From: Pseudomonas sp. RIT288
Lineage (GTDB): Bacteria; Pseudomonadota; Gammaproteobacteria; Pseudomonadales; Pseudomonadaceae
Length of the DNA stretch: 64,000 bases
Assembly (NCBI RefSeq): GCF_000631985.1
Contig: NZ_JFYN01000043.1
Location: forward strand, 124,001 to 188,000
Reading direction: 5' to 3'
Part shown: in pieces, positions 18,439 through 27,804 of the stretch
Layout of the letters: each line of letters starts with the position of its first letter
Position numbering within the stretch: position 1 is the first letter of the stretch
Made by a program: the position numbers and the translations under genes
Notes under the pieces: model-generated
Databases searched by the model: none
What the model saw: only the letters and a program-made list of their open reading frames with translations
What the model was told of the DNA's origin: nothing

Positions 18439-19746
18439 ATGGTTAATCAATCCATGCAATCGTCCCCTCGCAACTCCCGTCGCTGGCTGATCAGCCTGCT
18501 CGTCCTGTTGGTCATCGCCGTATTGTGCTGGAAATTCTGGCCCGCCGGTTCGGCCCACAAGGAGGGCGCCGACAAGGCAGCGAGCGGCCATGCCGGACGT
18601 TCGGGGATGATGCGGCCGGGCTTCGGCGGCGCGGCGGGACCGATTCCGGTGCGAGTAGCGCCGGCGGTCACGGGCGACTTCCCGCTGTATTACAAGGCTC
18701 TGGGCACGGTGACTGCGCTCAACACCATCAACGTGCGCAGCCGGGTTGGCGGTGAACTGGTGAAGATCAATTTCGAGGAAGGGCAGATGGTCAAGGCCGG
18801 CGACCTGCTGGCAGAGATCGATCCGCGTCCGTACCAGAACGCCTTGCTCCAGGCTGAAGGCACCTTGCTGCAAAATCAGGCGCAGTTGAAAAACGCACAG
18901 GTCGACGTCGAGCGTTATCGTGGCCTGTATAAGGAAGACAGTATCGCCAAGCAGACGCTGGACACTGCCGAAGCACTGGTCGGCCAGTACCTGGGCACGG
19001 TCAAGACCAATCAGGCGGCGGTCAACGACGCCAAGCTCAATCTCGAATTCACCAAGATCCGCGCACCGATTGCCGGTCGCGTCGGTCTGCGTCAGGTCGA
19101 CGTCGGCAACCTCGTCGCCGCCAACGACACCACGTTCCTTGCGGTGATCACTCAGACCCAACCGATCAGCGTGGTCTTCACCTTGCCGGAAAACAGTCTC
19201 GAAACCGTATTGGCCCGCTACCACAGCGGCGCCAAACTGCCGGCCGAGGCATGGGATCGCGGCGATACCAGAATCCAGGCCAACGGTGTGCTGCAAAGCC
19301 TCGACAACCAGATCGATGTCGCCACCGGCACCCTGAAATTCAAGGCCCGTTACGATAACCGCGACCAGTCGCTGTTCCCCAATCAGTTCGTCAATGTGCA
19401 CCTGCTGGCAGACACCCTGAAAGGCGTGGTGCTGGCACCGTCGGCGGCGATTCAGTTCGGCACTAACGGCACGTTCGTTTACGCGTTGGACGGCGACAGG
19501 AAAGTCACCATCCGCCAACTGAAAATCGGCGCCAGTGACGGCACCAACACCGTGGTCACCGAAGGCCTCGCTGCGGGCGATCGCGTGGTGCTGGAAGGCA
19601 CCGACCGCCTGAAGGAAGGCAGCGAAGTGGAAGTGGTCAACGACAGCAATGACGTGCCGACCACCCCGACCGGGCACCTGCAGGGCAAACCCGCCGCCAG
19701 TGCGCCGGACGCCGCCGCAGCTGACAAGGCCAAGAAGGGCGCATGA
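18439..19746 (+). CDS. muxA: RND efflux periplasmic adaptor MuxA/MdtA
   Basis: The 435-residue product has an N-terminal membrane anchor (residues about 14-32). A membrane-fusion-protein body follows: a lipoyl half-motif (GTVTALNTINVRSRVGGEL), a helical hairpin, a second lipoyl half (IRAPIAGRVGLRQVDVGN) and beta-barrel domains. The C-terminus is Ala/Pro/Lys-rich. It links the two inner-membrane pumps encoded next to the outer-membrane channel OpmB. The start is either 18439 or the in-frame ATG at 18454; the ribosome site is weak for both. Its stop overlaps the start of muxB as ATGA. No regulator gene is adjacent. Confidence 0.93.
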   Translation: MVNQSMQSSPRNSRRWLISLLVLLVIAVLCWKFWPAGSAHKEGADKAASGHAGRSGMMRPGFGGAAGPIPVRVAPAVTGDFPLYYKALGTVTALNTINVRSRVGGELVKINFEEGQMVKAGDLLAEIDPRPYQNALLQAEGTLLQNQAQLKNAQVDVERYRGLYKEDSIAKQTLDTAEALVGQYLGTVKTNQAAVNDAKLNLEFTKIRAPIAGRVGLRQVDVGNLVAANDTTFLAVITQTQPISVVFTLPENSLETVLARYHSGAKLPAEAWDRGDTRIQANGVLQSLDNQIDVATGTLKFKARYDNRDQSLFPNQFVNVHLLADTLKGVVLAPSAAIQFGTNGTFVYALDGDRKVTIRQLKIGASDGTNTVVTEGLAAGDRVVLEGTDRLKEGSEVEVVNDSNDVPTTPTGHLQGKPAASAPDAAAADKAKKGA

Positions 19747-22700
19747 ACATTTCGCGGCTGTTCATCCTCCGTCCGGTAGCCACCACCCTGAGCATGCTGG
19801 CCATTGTTCTGGCCGGCCTGATTGCCTATCGCCTGCTGCCGGTCTCGGCATTGCCGCAGGTCGATTACCCGACCATTCGCGTCATGACCCTGTACCCCGG
19901 CGCCAGTCCGGACGTGATGACCAGTGCCGTCACCGCGCCGCTCGAACGCCAGTTCGGGCAGATGCCGGGCCTGACGCAAATGGCTTCGACCAGCTCCGGC
20001 GGCGCTTCGGTGCTGACCCTGCGTTTCAGCCTCGACATCAACATGGACGTCGCCGAACAGCAGGTGCAAGCCGCGATCAACGCCGCGACCAATCTGCTGC
20101 CGACCGACTTGCCGGCGCCGCCGGTGTACAACAAGGTCAACCCGGCGGATACCCCGGTGCTGACTCTGGCGATCACCTCGAAAACCATGCTCCTGCCCAA
20201 GCTCAATGACCTGGTCGACACGCGCATGGCGCAGAAGATCGCGCAGATCAGCGGCGTCGGCATGGTCAGCATTGCCGGCGGTCAGCGGCAGGCGGTACGG
20301 ATCAAGGTCAACCCGGAAGCCCTCGCGGCGAACAGCCTGAACCTTGAAGACGTGCGCACCCTGATTGGCGCCTCCAACGTCAACCAGCCGAAAGGTAACT
20401 TCGACGGCCCGACCCGGGTTTCGATGCTCGACGCCAACGACCAGCTGACGTCGCCCAAGGACTACGCCAACCTGATTCTCGCCTACAAGAACGGCGCGCC
20501 GCTGCGTCTGAAGGATGTGGCGGAAATCGTCGACGGCGCGGAGAACGAGCGTCTCGCCGCATGGGCCAACCAGAATCAGGCCGTGTTGCTCAATATCCAG
20601 CGTCAGCCAGGCGCCAACGTGATTGAAGTGGTCGACCGGATCAAGGCGTTGCTGCCGAGCATCACCGACAACCTGCCGGCCGGCCTCGACGTGACCGTGC
20701 TCACCGACCGCACCCAGACCATCCGCGCCTCGGTCACCGACGTGCAGCACGAACTGCTGATCGCCATTGCGTTGGTGGTGATGGTGACGTTCCTGTTTTT
20801 GCGGCGTGCCAGTGCGACGATCATCCCGTCGGTGGCGGTGCCGCTGTCGCTGATCGGTACGTTTGGCGTGATGTACCTGGCCGGCTTCTCGGTCAACAAC
20901 CTGACCTTGATGGCGCTGACCATTGCCACCGGTTTCGTGGTCGACGACGCGATCGTGATGCTGGAAAACATCGCGCGCTTCATCGAGGAGGGCGACAGCC
21001 CGATGCAGGCGGCGCTGAAAGGCGCCAGGCAGATCGGTTTCACTTTGATTTCGCTGACCCTGTCGCTGATCGCGGTACTGATTCCGCTGCTGTTCATGGC
21101 TGACGTGGTCGGGCGACTGTTCCGCGAGTTCGCCATCACTCTGGCGGTAGCGATCCTGATTTCCCTGGTGGTCTCGCTGACCCTGACGCCGATGATGTGC
21201 GCACGCTTGCTCAAACGCGAGCCGGAAGCGCATGAACAGGGCCGCTTCTACCGGGCCAGCGGCGCGGTCATCGACTGGATGATCGCTGCGTACGGGCGCA
21301 AGTTGCAGTGGGTGCTCAAACACCAGCCGCTGACCCTGTTGGTCGCTATCGGTACGCTGGCGCTGACCGTGTTCCTTTATATGGTGGTGCCCAAGGGCTT
21401 TTTCCCGGTGCAGGACACCGGGGTGATCCAGGGCATTTCCGAAGCGCCGCAGTCGATTTCCTTCGCGGCCATGGGCGAGCGTCAGCAGGCGCTGGCCAAG
21501 GTGATTCTCGAAGATCCGGCGGTTGAGAGCCTGTCGTCCTACATCGGCGTCGACGGCGACAACGCCACGCTCAACAGCGGTCGCCTGCTGATCAACCTCA
21601 AGCCGCATGGTCAGCGTGACCTGAGCGCCACCGAAGTGATCGCGCGCCTGCAACCGCAACTGGACAAACTGGTCGGCATCCGCCTGTTCATGCAGCCGGT
21701 GCAGGATTTGACCATCGAGGATCGGGTCAGCCGTACCCAGTACCAATTCAGCATGTCCTCGCCGGATTCTGAACTGCTCAGCCAGTGGAGCGGGCGTCTG
21801 GTCGAGGCACTGGCTCAGCGTCCGGAGCTGACCGACGTTGCCAGCGACTTGCAGGACAAGGGGTTGCAGGTCTATCTGGTGATCGACCGCGATGCGGCGT
21901 CGCGCCTCGGTGTTTCGGTGCAGAACATTACCGATGCGCTGTATGACGCCTTCGGTCAGCGGCAGATCTCGACCATTTACACCCAGGCCAGCCAGTACCG
22001 TGTGGTACTGCAGGCACAGGCCGGGGAGAAGATCGGCCCGGCGGCGCTGGATCAGATTCACGTCAAGACCACGGACGGCGCGCAGGTGCGCCTGTCGAGT
22101 CTGGCCCATGTCGAAGAGCGTCAGGCACAACTGGCGATCACCCACATCGGCCAGTTCCCGGCGGTGATGATGTCGTTCAACCTGGCGCCCGGTGTGGCGC
22201 TGGGGCACGCGGTGGACATCATCGAACAGGTGCAGAAAGACATCGGCATGCCGATTGGCGTGCAGACTCAGTTCCAGGGGGCGGCCGAAGCGTTCCAGGC
22301 CTCGCTGTCGAGCACCTTGCTGCTGATTCTGGCGGCGGTGGTGACCATGTACATCGTGCTCGGCGTGCTCTACGAGAGCTATATCCACCCGATCACCATT
22401 CTCTCGACCTTGCCGTCGGCGGCGGTGGGCGCCTTGCTTGCGTTGCTGCTCAGCGGCAATGACCTGGGCATGATCGCGATCATCGGCATCATCCTGTTGA
22501 TCGGTATCGTCAAGAAAAACGCGATCATGATGATCGACTTCGCCCTCGACGCCGAACGCACCCAGGGCATGGCGCCGGAGCAGGCGATCTATCAGGCGGC
22601 GCTGCTGCGCTTCCGGCCGATTCTGATGACCACTCTGGCGGCGCTGTTCGGCGCGGTGCCGTTGATGCTCGCCACCGGTTCCGGGGCTGAGTTGCGTCAG

Positions 22701-22844
22701 CCACTGGGTCTGGTGATGGTCGGCGGCTTGCTGGTGAGCCAGGTACTGACCCTGTTCACCACGCCGGTGATCTACCTGTATTTCGACCGTCTCGGCCGGC
22801 GTTTTGGCAAAACCAATGCCGACCGCGAAGAGGTGGTGGTATGA
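19743..22844 (+). CDS. muxB: RND multidrug efflux pump subunit MuxB/MdtB
   Basis: This 1033-residue transporter has the RND repeat structure: an N-terminal helix starting MNISRLFILRPVATTL, two large periplasmic domains, and helices with the GFVVDDAIVMLENI segment that carries the paired acidic residues for proton relay in TM4. Two RND subunits in one operon, as here, form a heteromeric pump in the MuxBC/MdtBC family. Substrates in P. aeruginosa include novobiocin, aztreonam and macrolides; whether this holds here is inference. It is translationally coupled to muxA. Confidence 0.95.
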   Translation: MNISRLFILRPVATTLSMLAIVLAGLIAYRLLPVSALPQVDYPTIRVMTLYPGASPDVMTSAVTAPLERQFGQMPGLTQMASTSSGGASVLTLRFSLDINMDVAEQQVQAAINAATNLLPTDLPAPPVYNKVNPADTPVLTLAITSKTMLLPKLNDLVDTRMAQKIAQISGVGMVSIAGGQRQAVRIKVNPEALAANSLNLEDVRTLIGASNVNQPKGNFDGPTRVSMLDANDQLTSPKDYANLILAYKNGAPLRLKDVAEIVDGAENERLAAWANQNQAVLLNIQRQPGANVIEVVDRIKALLPSITDNLPAGLDVTVLTDRTQTIRASVTDVQHELLIAIALVVMVTFLFLRRASATIIPSVAVPLSLIGTFGVMYLAGFSVNNLTLMALTIATGFVVDDAIVMLENIARFIEEGDSPMQAALKGARQIGFTLISLTLSLIAVLIPLLFMADVVGRLFREFAITLAVAILISLVVSLTLTPMMCARLLKREPEAHEQGRFYRASGAVIDWMIAAYGRKLQWVLKHQPLTLLVAIGTLALTVFLYMVVPKGFFPVQDTGVIQGISEAPQSISFAAMGERQQALAKVILEDPAVESLSSYIGVDGDNATLNSGRLLINLKPHGQRDLSATEVIARLQPQLDKLVGIRLFMQPVQDLTIEDRVSRTQYQFSMSSPDSELLSQWSGRLVEALAQRPELTDVASDLQDKGLQVYLVIDRDAASRLGVSVQNITDALYDAFGQRQISTIYTQASQYRVVLQAQAGEKIGPAALDQIHVKTTDGAQVRLSSLAHVEERQAQLAITHIGQFPAVMMSFNLAPGVALGHAVDIIEQVQKDIGMPIGVQTQFQGAAEAFQASLSSTLLLILAAVVTMYIVLGVLYESYIHPITILSTLPSAAVGALLALLLSGNDLGMIAIIGIILLIGIVKKNAIMMIDFALDAERTQGMAPEQAIYQAALLRFRPILMTTLAALFGAVPLMLATGSGAELRQPLGLVMVGGLLVSQVLTLFTTPVIYLYFDRLGRRFGKTNADREEVVV

Positions 22845-22863
22845 CTTTGCAGCACCTCATCCA

Positions 22864-22965
22864 CTGTGGGAGCGAGCCTGCTCGCGAAAGCGCTGGATCA
22901 GTCACCATCAAGGTTGAATGTCAGACCGTATTCGCAAGCAGGCTCGCTCCCACAGTGGGTAGGTG
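22864..22965. repeat. REP inverted pair inside the mux operon
   Basis: CTGTGGGAGCGAGCCTGCTC at 22864-22883 and its reverse complement at 22935-22955 form a large hairpin-capable pair between muxB and muxC, in the only sizeable gap of the operon (142 bases). Confidence 0.9.
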
Positions 22966-22986
22966 TGTTGATGGGGATTGCGGTCA

Positions 22987-25900
22987 ATGAACTTGTCCGG
23001 TCCTTTCATCAAGCGCCCGGTCGCGACCATGCTCCTCAGTCTGGCGATCATGCTGCTGGGCGGGGTCAGCTTCGGCCTGTTGCCGGTGTCGCCGCTGCCA
23101 CAAATGGATTTCCCGGTGATCGTGGTCCAGGCCAGTCTGCCCGGCGCCAGTCCCGAGGTGATGGCGTCCACGGTGGCGACGCCGCTGGAGCGCTCGTTCG
23201 GGGCGATTGCCGGCGTCAACACCATGAGCAGCCGTTCCAGCCAGGGCTCGACCCGGGTCATTCTGCAATTTGACCTCGACCGCGACATCAACGGTGCGGC
23301 GCGCGAGGTGCAGGCAGCCATCAACGCTTCGCGCAACCTGTTGCCGAGCGGGATGCGCAGCATGCCGACCTACAAGAAGGTCAACCCGTCGCAGGCACCG
23401 ATCATGGTGCTATCGCTGACTTCGGACGTGCTGGAAAAAGGCCAGCTCTACGACCTGGCCTCGACCATCCTTTCGCAGAGCCTGTCCCAGGTGCAGGGCG
23501 TGGGCGAGGTGCAGATCGGCGGCAGCTCGCTGCCGGCGGTGCGAATCGAGCTCGAACCGCAGGCGCTGAACCAGTACGGCGTGGCGCTTGACGATGTGCG
23601 CAAGACCATCGCCGGGGCCAACGTGCGCCGGCCCAAGGGTTCGGTCGAAGACGGCGAACGCCTGTGGCAGATCCAGGCCAACGACCAGTTGGAGAAGGCC
23701 AAGGATTACGAATCGCTGATCATCCATTACAACAACGGCGCGGCCCTGCGCCTGAAGGACGTGGCCAAGGTCAGCGACGGCGTCGAAGACCGCTACAACA
23801 GCGGTTTCTTCAATGATGACGCGGCGGTGTTGCTGGTGATCAACCGCCAGGCCGGCGCCAACATCATCGAAACGGTCAACGAGATCAAGGCGCAGTTGCC
23901 GGCATTGCAAGCGGTGCTGCCGGCCAGCGTCAAACTGAACCTGGCGATGGATCGCTCGCCGGTGATCAAGGCCACGTTGCACGAAGCGGAAATGACCCTG
24001 CTGATTGCCGTGGCGCTGGTGATTCTGGTGGTGTTCCTGTTTCTCGGTAACTTTCGCGCTTCGCTGATTCCGACGCTGGCGGTGCCGGTGTCGCTGGTCG
24101 GCACCTTTGCGGTGATGTACCTCTACGGTTTTTCGCTGAACAACCTGTCGCTGATGGCGCTGATTCTGGCGACCGGGCTGGTGGTGGACGATGCCATCGT
24201 GGTGCTGGAGAACATTTCCCGGCACATCGACGAAGGCGTCAAGCCGATGAAGGCTGCCTACCTGGGGGCCAAGGAAGTCGGTTTCACCTTGCTGTCGATG
24301 AACGTGTCGCTGGTGGCAGTGTTCCTGTCGATCCTGTTCATGGGCGGGATTGTCGAGAGCCTGTTCCGCGAGTTTTCCATCACCCTGGCGGCAGCCATCG
24401 TGGTGTCGCTGGTGGTCTCGCTGACCCTGACCCCGATGCTCTGCGCCCGCTGGCTCAAGCCGCACACGCCGGGCCAGGAAAACCGCCTGCAACGCTGGAG
24501 CCGCCGCGCCAACGACTGGATGGTCGGCAAATATGCGACCAGCCTCGACTGGGTGCTGCGCCACCGCCGCCTGACCCTGCTCAGCCTGATCCTCACGGTC
24601 GGGGTCAACGTTGCCCTGTACGTGGTGGTGCCGAAGACGTTCATGCCGCAGCAGGACACTGGCCAGTTGATCGGTTTCGTGCGGGGTGACGATGGTCTGT
24701 CGTTCAGCGTGATGCAGCCGAAAATGGAAACCTTCCGCCGCGCCGTGCTCAAGGACGAGGCAGTGGAAAGCGTCGCCGGGTTCATCGGCGGCACCAACGG
24801 CACCAACAACGCGTTCATGCTGGTACGCCTGAAGCCGATCAAGGAACGCAACCTGTCGGCGCAGAAAGTCATCGAACGCCTGCGCAAGGAAATGCCCAAG
24901 GTGCCCGGTGCCCAGTTGATGCTGATGGCGGATCAGGACCTGCAGTTCGGCGGTGGCCGCGAGCAGACCACCTCGCAATACAGCTACATCCTGCAAAGCG
25001 GCGATCTAGGGGCGTTGCGCGAGTGGTATCCGAAAGTCGTTACCGCGCTGCGCGCACTGCCGGAGCTGACGGCGATCGATGCCCGCGAGGGCCGTGGCGC
25101 GCAGCAGGTGACGCTGATTGTCGATCGCGATCAGGCCAAACGCCTAGGAGTCGACATGAACATGGTCACGGCGGTGTTGAACAACGCCTACAGCCAGCGG
25201 CAGATTTCGACGATCTACGACAGCCTCAACCAGTATCAGGTGGTGATGGAGGTCAATCCGAAATACGCGCAGGATCCGGTGACGCTCAATCAGGTACAGG
25301 TGATTACCGCGGATGGTGCGCGGATTCCGTTGTCGACCATCGCCCATTACGAAAACAGCCTGGAAGACGACCGCGTCAGCCACGAAGGCCAGTTCGCCTC
25401 CGAAAGCATCGCGTTTGACATGGCCGAAGGCGTGACCGTGGAGCAGGGCAGCGCCGCGATCGAACGGGCGATTGCCAAGGTCGGTCTGCCGGAAGATGTG
25501 ATCGCGAAAATGGCCGGCACCGCCGATGCCTTTGCCGCGACGCAGAAGAGCCAGCCGTTCATGATCCTTGGTGCGCTGCTGGCGGTGTATCTGGTGCTGG
25601 GTGTGCTGTATGAAAGCTACATTCACCCGTTGACGATTCTTTCGACCTTGCCCTCGGCCGGTGTCGGCGCATTGCTGTCGATTTATGCACTGGGCGGCGA
25701 GTTCAGCCTGATCTCCCTGCTCGGATTGTTCCTGCTGATCGGGGTGGTGAAGAAAAACGCGATCCTGATGATCGACCTGGCATTGCAACTGGAACGCCAT
25801 CACGGCCTGTCGCCGCTGGAGTCGATCCGCAGCGCCTGCCTGCAACGGTTGCGGCCGATTCTGATGACCACCCTGGCGGCAATCCTCGGTGCCTTGCCGT

Positions 25901-26094
25901 TGCTGCTCGGCCGCGCGGAAGGCGCAGAAATGCGCCAGCCGCTGGGCCTGACCATCATCGGCGGCCTGATCTTCAGCCAGGTACTGACCCTTTACACCAC
26001 CCCGGTGGTTTACCTCTATCTCGACAAGCTGCGCCACCGCTTCAACAAGTGGCGTGGCGTGCGTACTGACGCCGCTCTGGAAACTCCGCTATGA
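22987..26094 (+). CDS. muxC: RND multidrug efflux pump subunit MuxC/MdtC
   Basis: The 1035-residue product is a second RND subunit, similar to but distinct from MuxB. It begins MNLSGPFIKRPVATMLL and contains the GLVVDDAIVVLENI proton-relay helix segment. The ATG at 22987 was chosen because it gives the normal family N-terminus; a TTG three codons upstream is in frame. The ribosome site is GGGGA at some distance, so translation could be weak. It is separated from muxB by a REP pair and overlaps opmB as ATGA. Confidence 0.94.
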   Translation: MNLSGPFIKRPVATMLLSLAIMLLGGVSFGLLPVSPLPQMDFPVIVVQASLPGASPEVMASTVATPLERSFGAIAGVNTMSSRSSQGSTRVILQFDLDRDINGAAREVQAAINASRNLLPSGMRSMPTYKKVNPSQAPIMVLSLTSDVLEKGQLYDLASTILSQSLSQVQGVGEVQIGGSSLPAVRIELEPQALNQYGVALDDVRKTIAGANVRRPKGSVEDGERLWQIQANDQLEKAKDYESLIIHYNNGAALRLKDVAKVSDGVEDRYNSGFFNDDAAVLLVINRQAGANIIETVNEIKAQLPALQAVLPASVKLNLAMDRSPVIKATLHEAEMTLLIAVALVILVVFLFLGNFRASLIPTLAVPVSLVGTFAVMYLYGFSLNNLSLMALILATGLVVDDAIVVLENISRHIDEGVKPMKAAYLGAKEVGFTLLSMNVSLVAVFLSILFMGGIVESLFREFSITLAAAIVVSLVVSLTLTPMLCARWLKPHTPGQENRLQRWSRRANDWMVGKYATSLDWVLRHRRLTLLSLILTVGVNVALYVVVPKTFMPQQDTGQLIGFVRGDDGLSFSVMQPKMETFRRAVLKDEAVESVAGFIGGTNGTNNAFMLVRLKPIKERNLSAQKVIERLRKEMPKVPGAQLMLMADQDLQFGGGREQTTSQYSYILQSGDLGALREWYPKVVTALRALPELTAIDAREGRGAQQVTLIVDRDQAKRLGVDMNMVTAVLNNAYSQRQISTIYDSLNQYQVVMEVNPKYAQDPVTLNQVQVITADGARIPLSTIAHYENSLEDDRVSHEGQFASESIAFDMAEGVTVEQGSAAIERAIAKVGLPEDVIAKMAGTADAFAATQKSQPFMILGALLAVYLVLGVLYESYIHPLTILSTLPSAGVGALLSIYALGGEFSLISLLGLFLLIGVVKKNAILMIDLALQLERHHGLSPLESIRSACLQRLRPILMTTLAAILGALPLLLGRAEGAEMRQPLGLTIIGGLIFSQVLTLYTTPVVYLYLDKLRHRFNKWRGVRTDAALETPL

Positions 26095-27551
26095 CTGACC
26101 GTTCGCTTCTCAATCTGGCCACTGCGCGCGGCTCGCGCCTGTTGAGCCTGTCACTGTGCGTGGCGATGCTCAGTGCCTGCGCCGTCGGCCCGGACTATCA
26201 GCGTCCGCAGACCGCCGAGGTCGCGCAATACAAAGAGGCCAAAGGCTGGCGTCAGGCCAATCCGAGCGACTCGCTGGCGCGCGGCGCCTGGTGGGAGTTG
26301 TATGGCGATCAGCAACTCAATGGCCTGATCGAGCAACTCAACCGTTCCAACCAGACTGTCGCGCAATCCGAAGCGCAGTACCGTCAGGCCCAGGCCCTGG
26401 TGCGCAGTGCGCGTGGGGCGTTTTACCCGAACGTTGACTTGAGCGTGGGCAAGACCCGTTCCAGCCAGGGCACCGGCAGCAGCAGTTCAAGCCTGAGCAG
26501 TTCTGCCAGCGGTATTCGCGACACCTACAACGCGCAATTGGGCGTGAGTTGGGAAGCGGACATCTGGGGCAAGTTGCGCCGTGGCCTGGAAGCGGATCAG
26601 GCCAGCGCCCAGGCGAGTTTTGCCGACCTGGCCGCAATGCGCCTGAGCCAGCAGTCGGAGCTGGTGCAGAACTACCTGCAACTGCGGGTCATCGATCAGC
26701 AGAAGCGTCTGCTCGAAGCCACCGTCGCGGCCTACGAAAAATCCCTGCAAATGACCCAGAACCAGTACCGCGCGGGGATTTCCGGGCGCGATGCGGTGGC
26801 GCAGGCGCAGACCCAGTTGAAAACCACCCAGGCCGATCTGGTCGACCTGATCTGGCAACGCGCGCAGTTTGAAAATGCCATCGCGGTGCTCACCGGGCAG
26901 GCGCCGGCCGAGTTCAGCATCGCCGAAACCCAGAATATTCCGAACCTGCCGCAGATTCCCCTGAGCCTGCCTTCGCAGTTGCTGGAGCGACGTCCGGACA
27001 TCGCCTCGGCGGAACGCTCGGTGATCGCCGCCAACGCCAATATTGGCGTAGCGAAAGCCGCGTATTACCCGGATCTGAGCTTGAGCATGAGCGGCGGCTA
27101 CAGCAGCAGTACCTCGAAAGATCTTTTAACGCTACCGAACCGTTTCTGGTCGGTCGGCCCGAAACTGGATCTGCCGATCTTCGACGGTGGCATCCGTTCG
27201 GCCGAGGTTGACCGGACCGAGGCGGTGTATGACCAGACCGTTGCCAAGTACCGCCAGACGGTGCTCGACGGCTTCCGTGAAGTGGAAAACTATCTGGTGC
27301 AATTGAAGGTGTATGAAGACGAGGCGGCGGTGCGTCAGGAAGCACTGGATGCCGCGCGCGACTCGCTGCGCCTGACCCAGAATCAGTACAAGGCCGGGCT
27401 GATTGCTTACATCGATGTGGTCGTGGTGCAGGCCACGGCGCTGAGCAACGAGCGCACTGTGCTGAATATCCTGCAGAGTCGCCTGATTGCCAGCGTGCAA
27501 TTGATTGCTGCGCTGGGCGGCGGCTGGGACGGACAACTGACCGCCGAATAG
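26091..27551 (+). CDS. opmB: outer-membrane efflux lipoprotein OpmB
   Basis: This 486-residue protein has a lipoprotein signal with LSAC and lipidated Cys30, then VGPDYQRP, the usual start of mature OprM-type channels. Two OEP repeats follow, with helical segments containing YRAGISGRDAVAQAQT and QYKAGLIAYIDVVVVQ. It is the outer-membrane exit duct for the MuxABC pump. Its start overlaps the muxC stop. A palindrome lies immediately downstream and may protect the 3' end of the transcript. Confidence 0.94.
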   Translation: MTDRSLLNLATARGSRLLSLSLCVAMLSACAVGPDYQRPQTAEVAQYKEAKGWRQANPSDSLARGAWWELYGDQQLNGLIEQLNRSNQTVAQSEAQYRQAQALVRSARGAFYPNVDLSVGKTRSSQGTGSSSSSLSSSASGIRDTYNAQLGVSWEADIWGKLRRGLEADQASAQASFADLAAMRLSQQSELVQNYLQLRVIDQQKRLLEATVAAYEKSLQMTQNQYRAGISGRDAVAQAQTQLKTTQADLVDLIWQRAQFENAIAVLTGQAPAEFSIAETQNIPNLPQIPLSLPSQLLERRPDIASAERSVIAANANIGVAKAAYYPDLSLSMSGGYSSSTSKDLLTLPNRFWSVGPKLDLPIFDGGIRSAEVDRTEAVYDQTVAKYRQTVLDGFREVENYLVQLKVYEDEAAVRQEALDAARDSLRLTQNQYKAGLIAYIDVVVVQATALSNERTVLNILQSRLIASVQLIAALGGGWDGQLTAE

Positions 27552-27554
27552 CCT

Positions 27555-27635
27555 GTGTAGGAGCTGCGGCACGCGGCGATCTTTTGATCTTTGAAAACAA
27601 GGTCAAAAGATCGCCGCGTGCCGCAGCTCCTACAG
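27555..27635. repeat. long palindrome downstream of opmB
   Basis: GTAGGAGCTGCGGCACGCGG and its reverse complement pair around an AT-rich core. This copy has compensated changes in both arms (GCACGCGGCGAT/ATCGCCGCGTGC), so pairing is kept although the sequence differs from the other family members. Confidence 0.93.
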
Positions 27636-27804
27636 GTTGTGTTTGTTGTTCCAGAGCCTTGCAAAACGATCAAACAAGCGTTTCATCGGCTTGATGGCAA
27701 AATGATTACTTTGTCAGTGCGTTCTTCCGCGCAATCAGTACAATCGCCGCATTTGCCCGGCCGAGAATGGACGCAGTACGGTGCGGGTGGTTGCGAGAAT
27801 CCCC

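Noticed and set aside
19479..22388. A very long open frame on the minus strand opposite muxA and muxB.
   Set aside because: It is rich in His, Arg, Gln and Gly with no recognisable domain and mirrors the codon bias of the muxB gene. Such antisense frames are expected in high-GC DNA.
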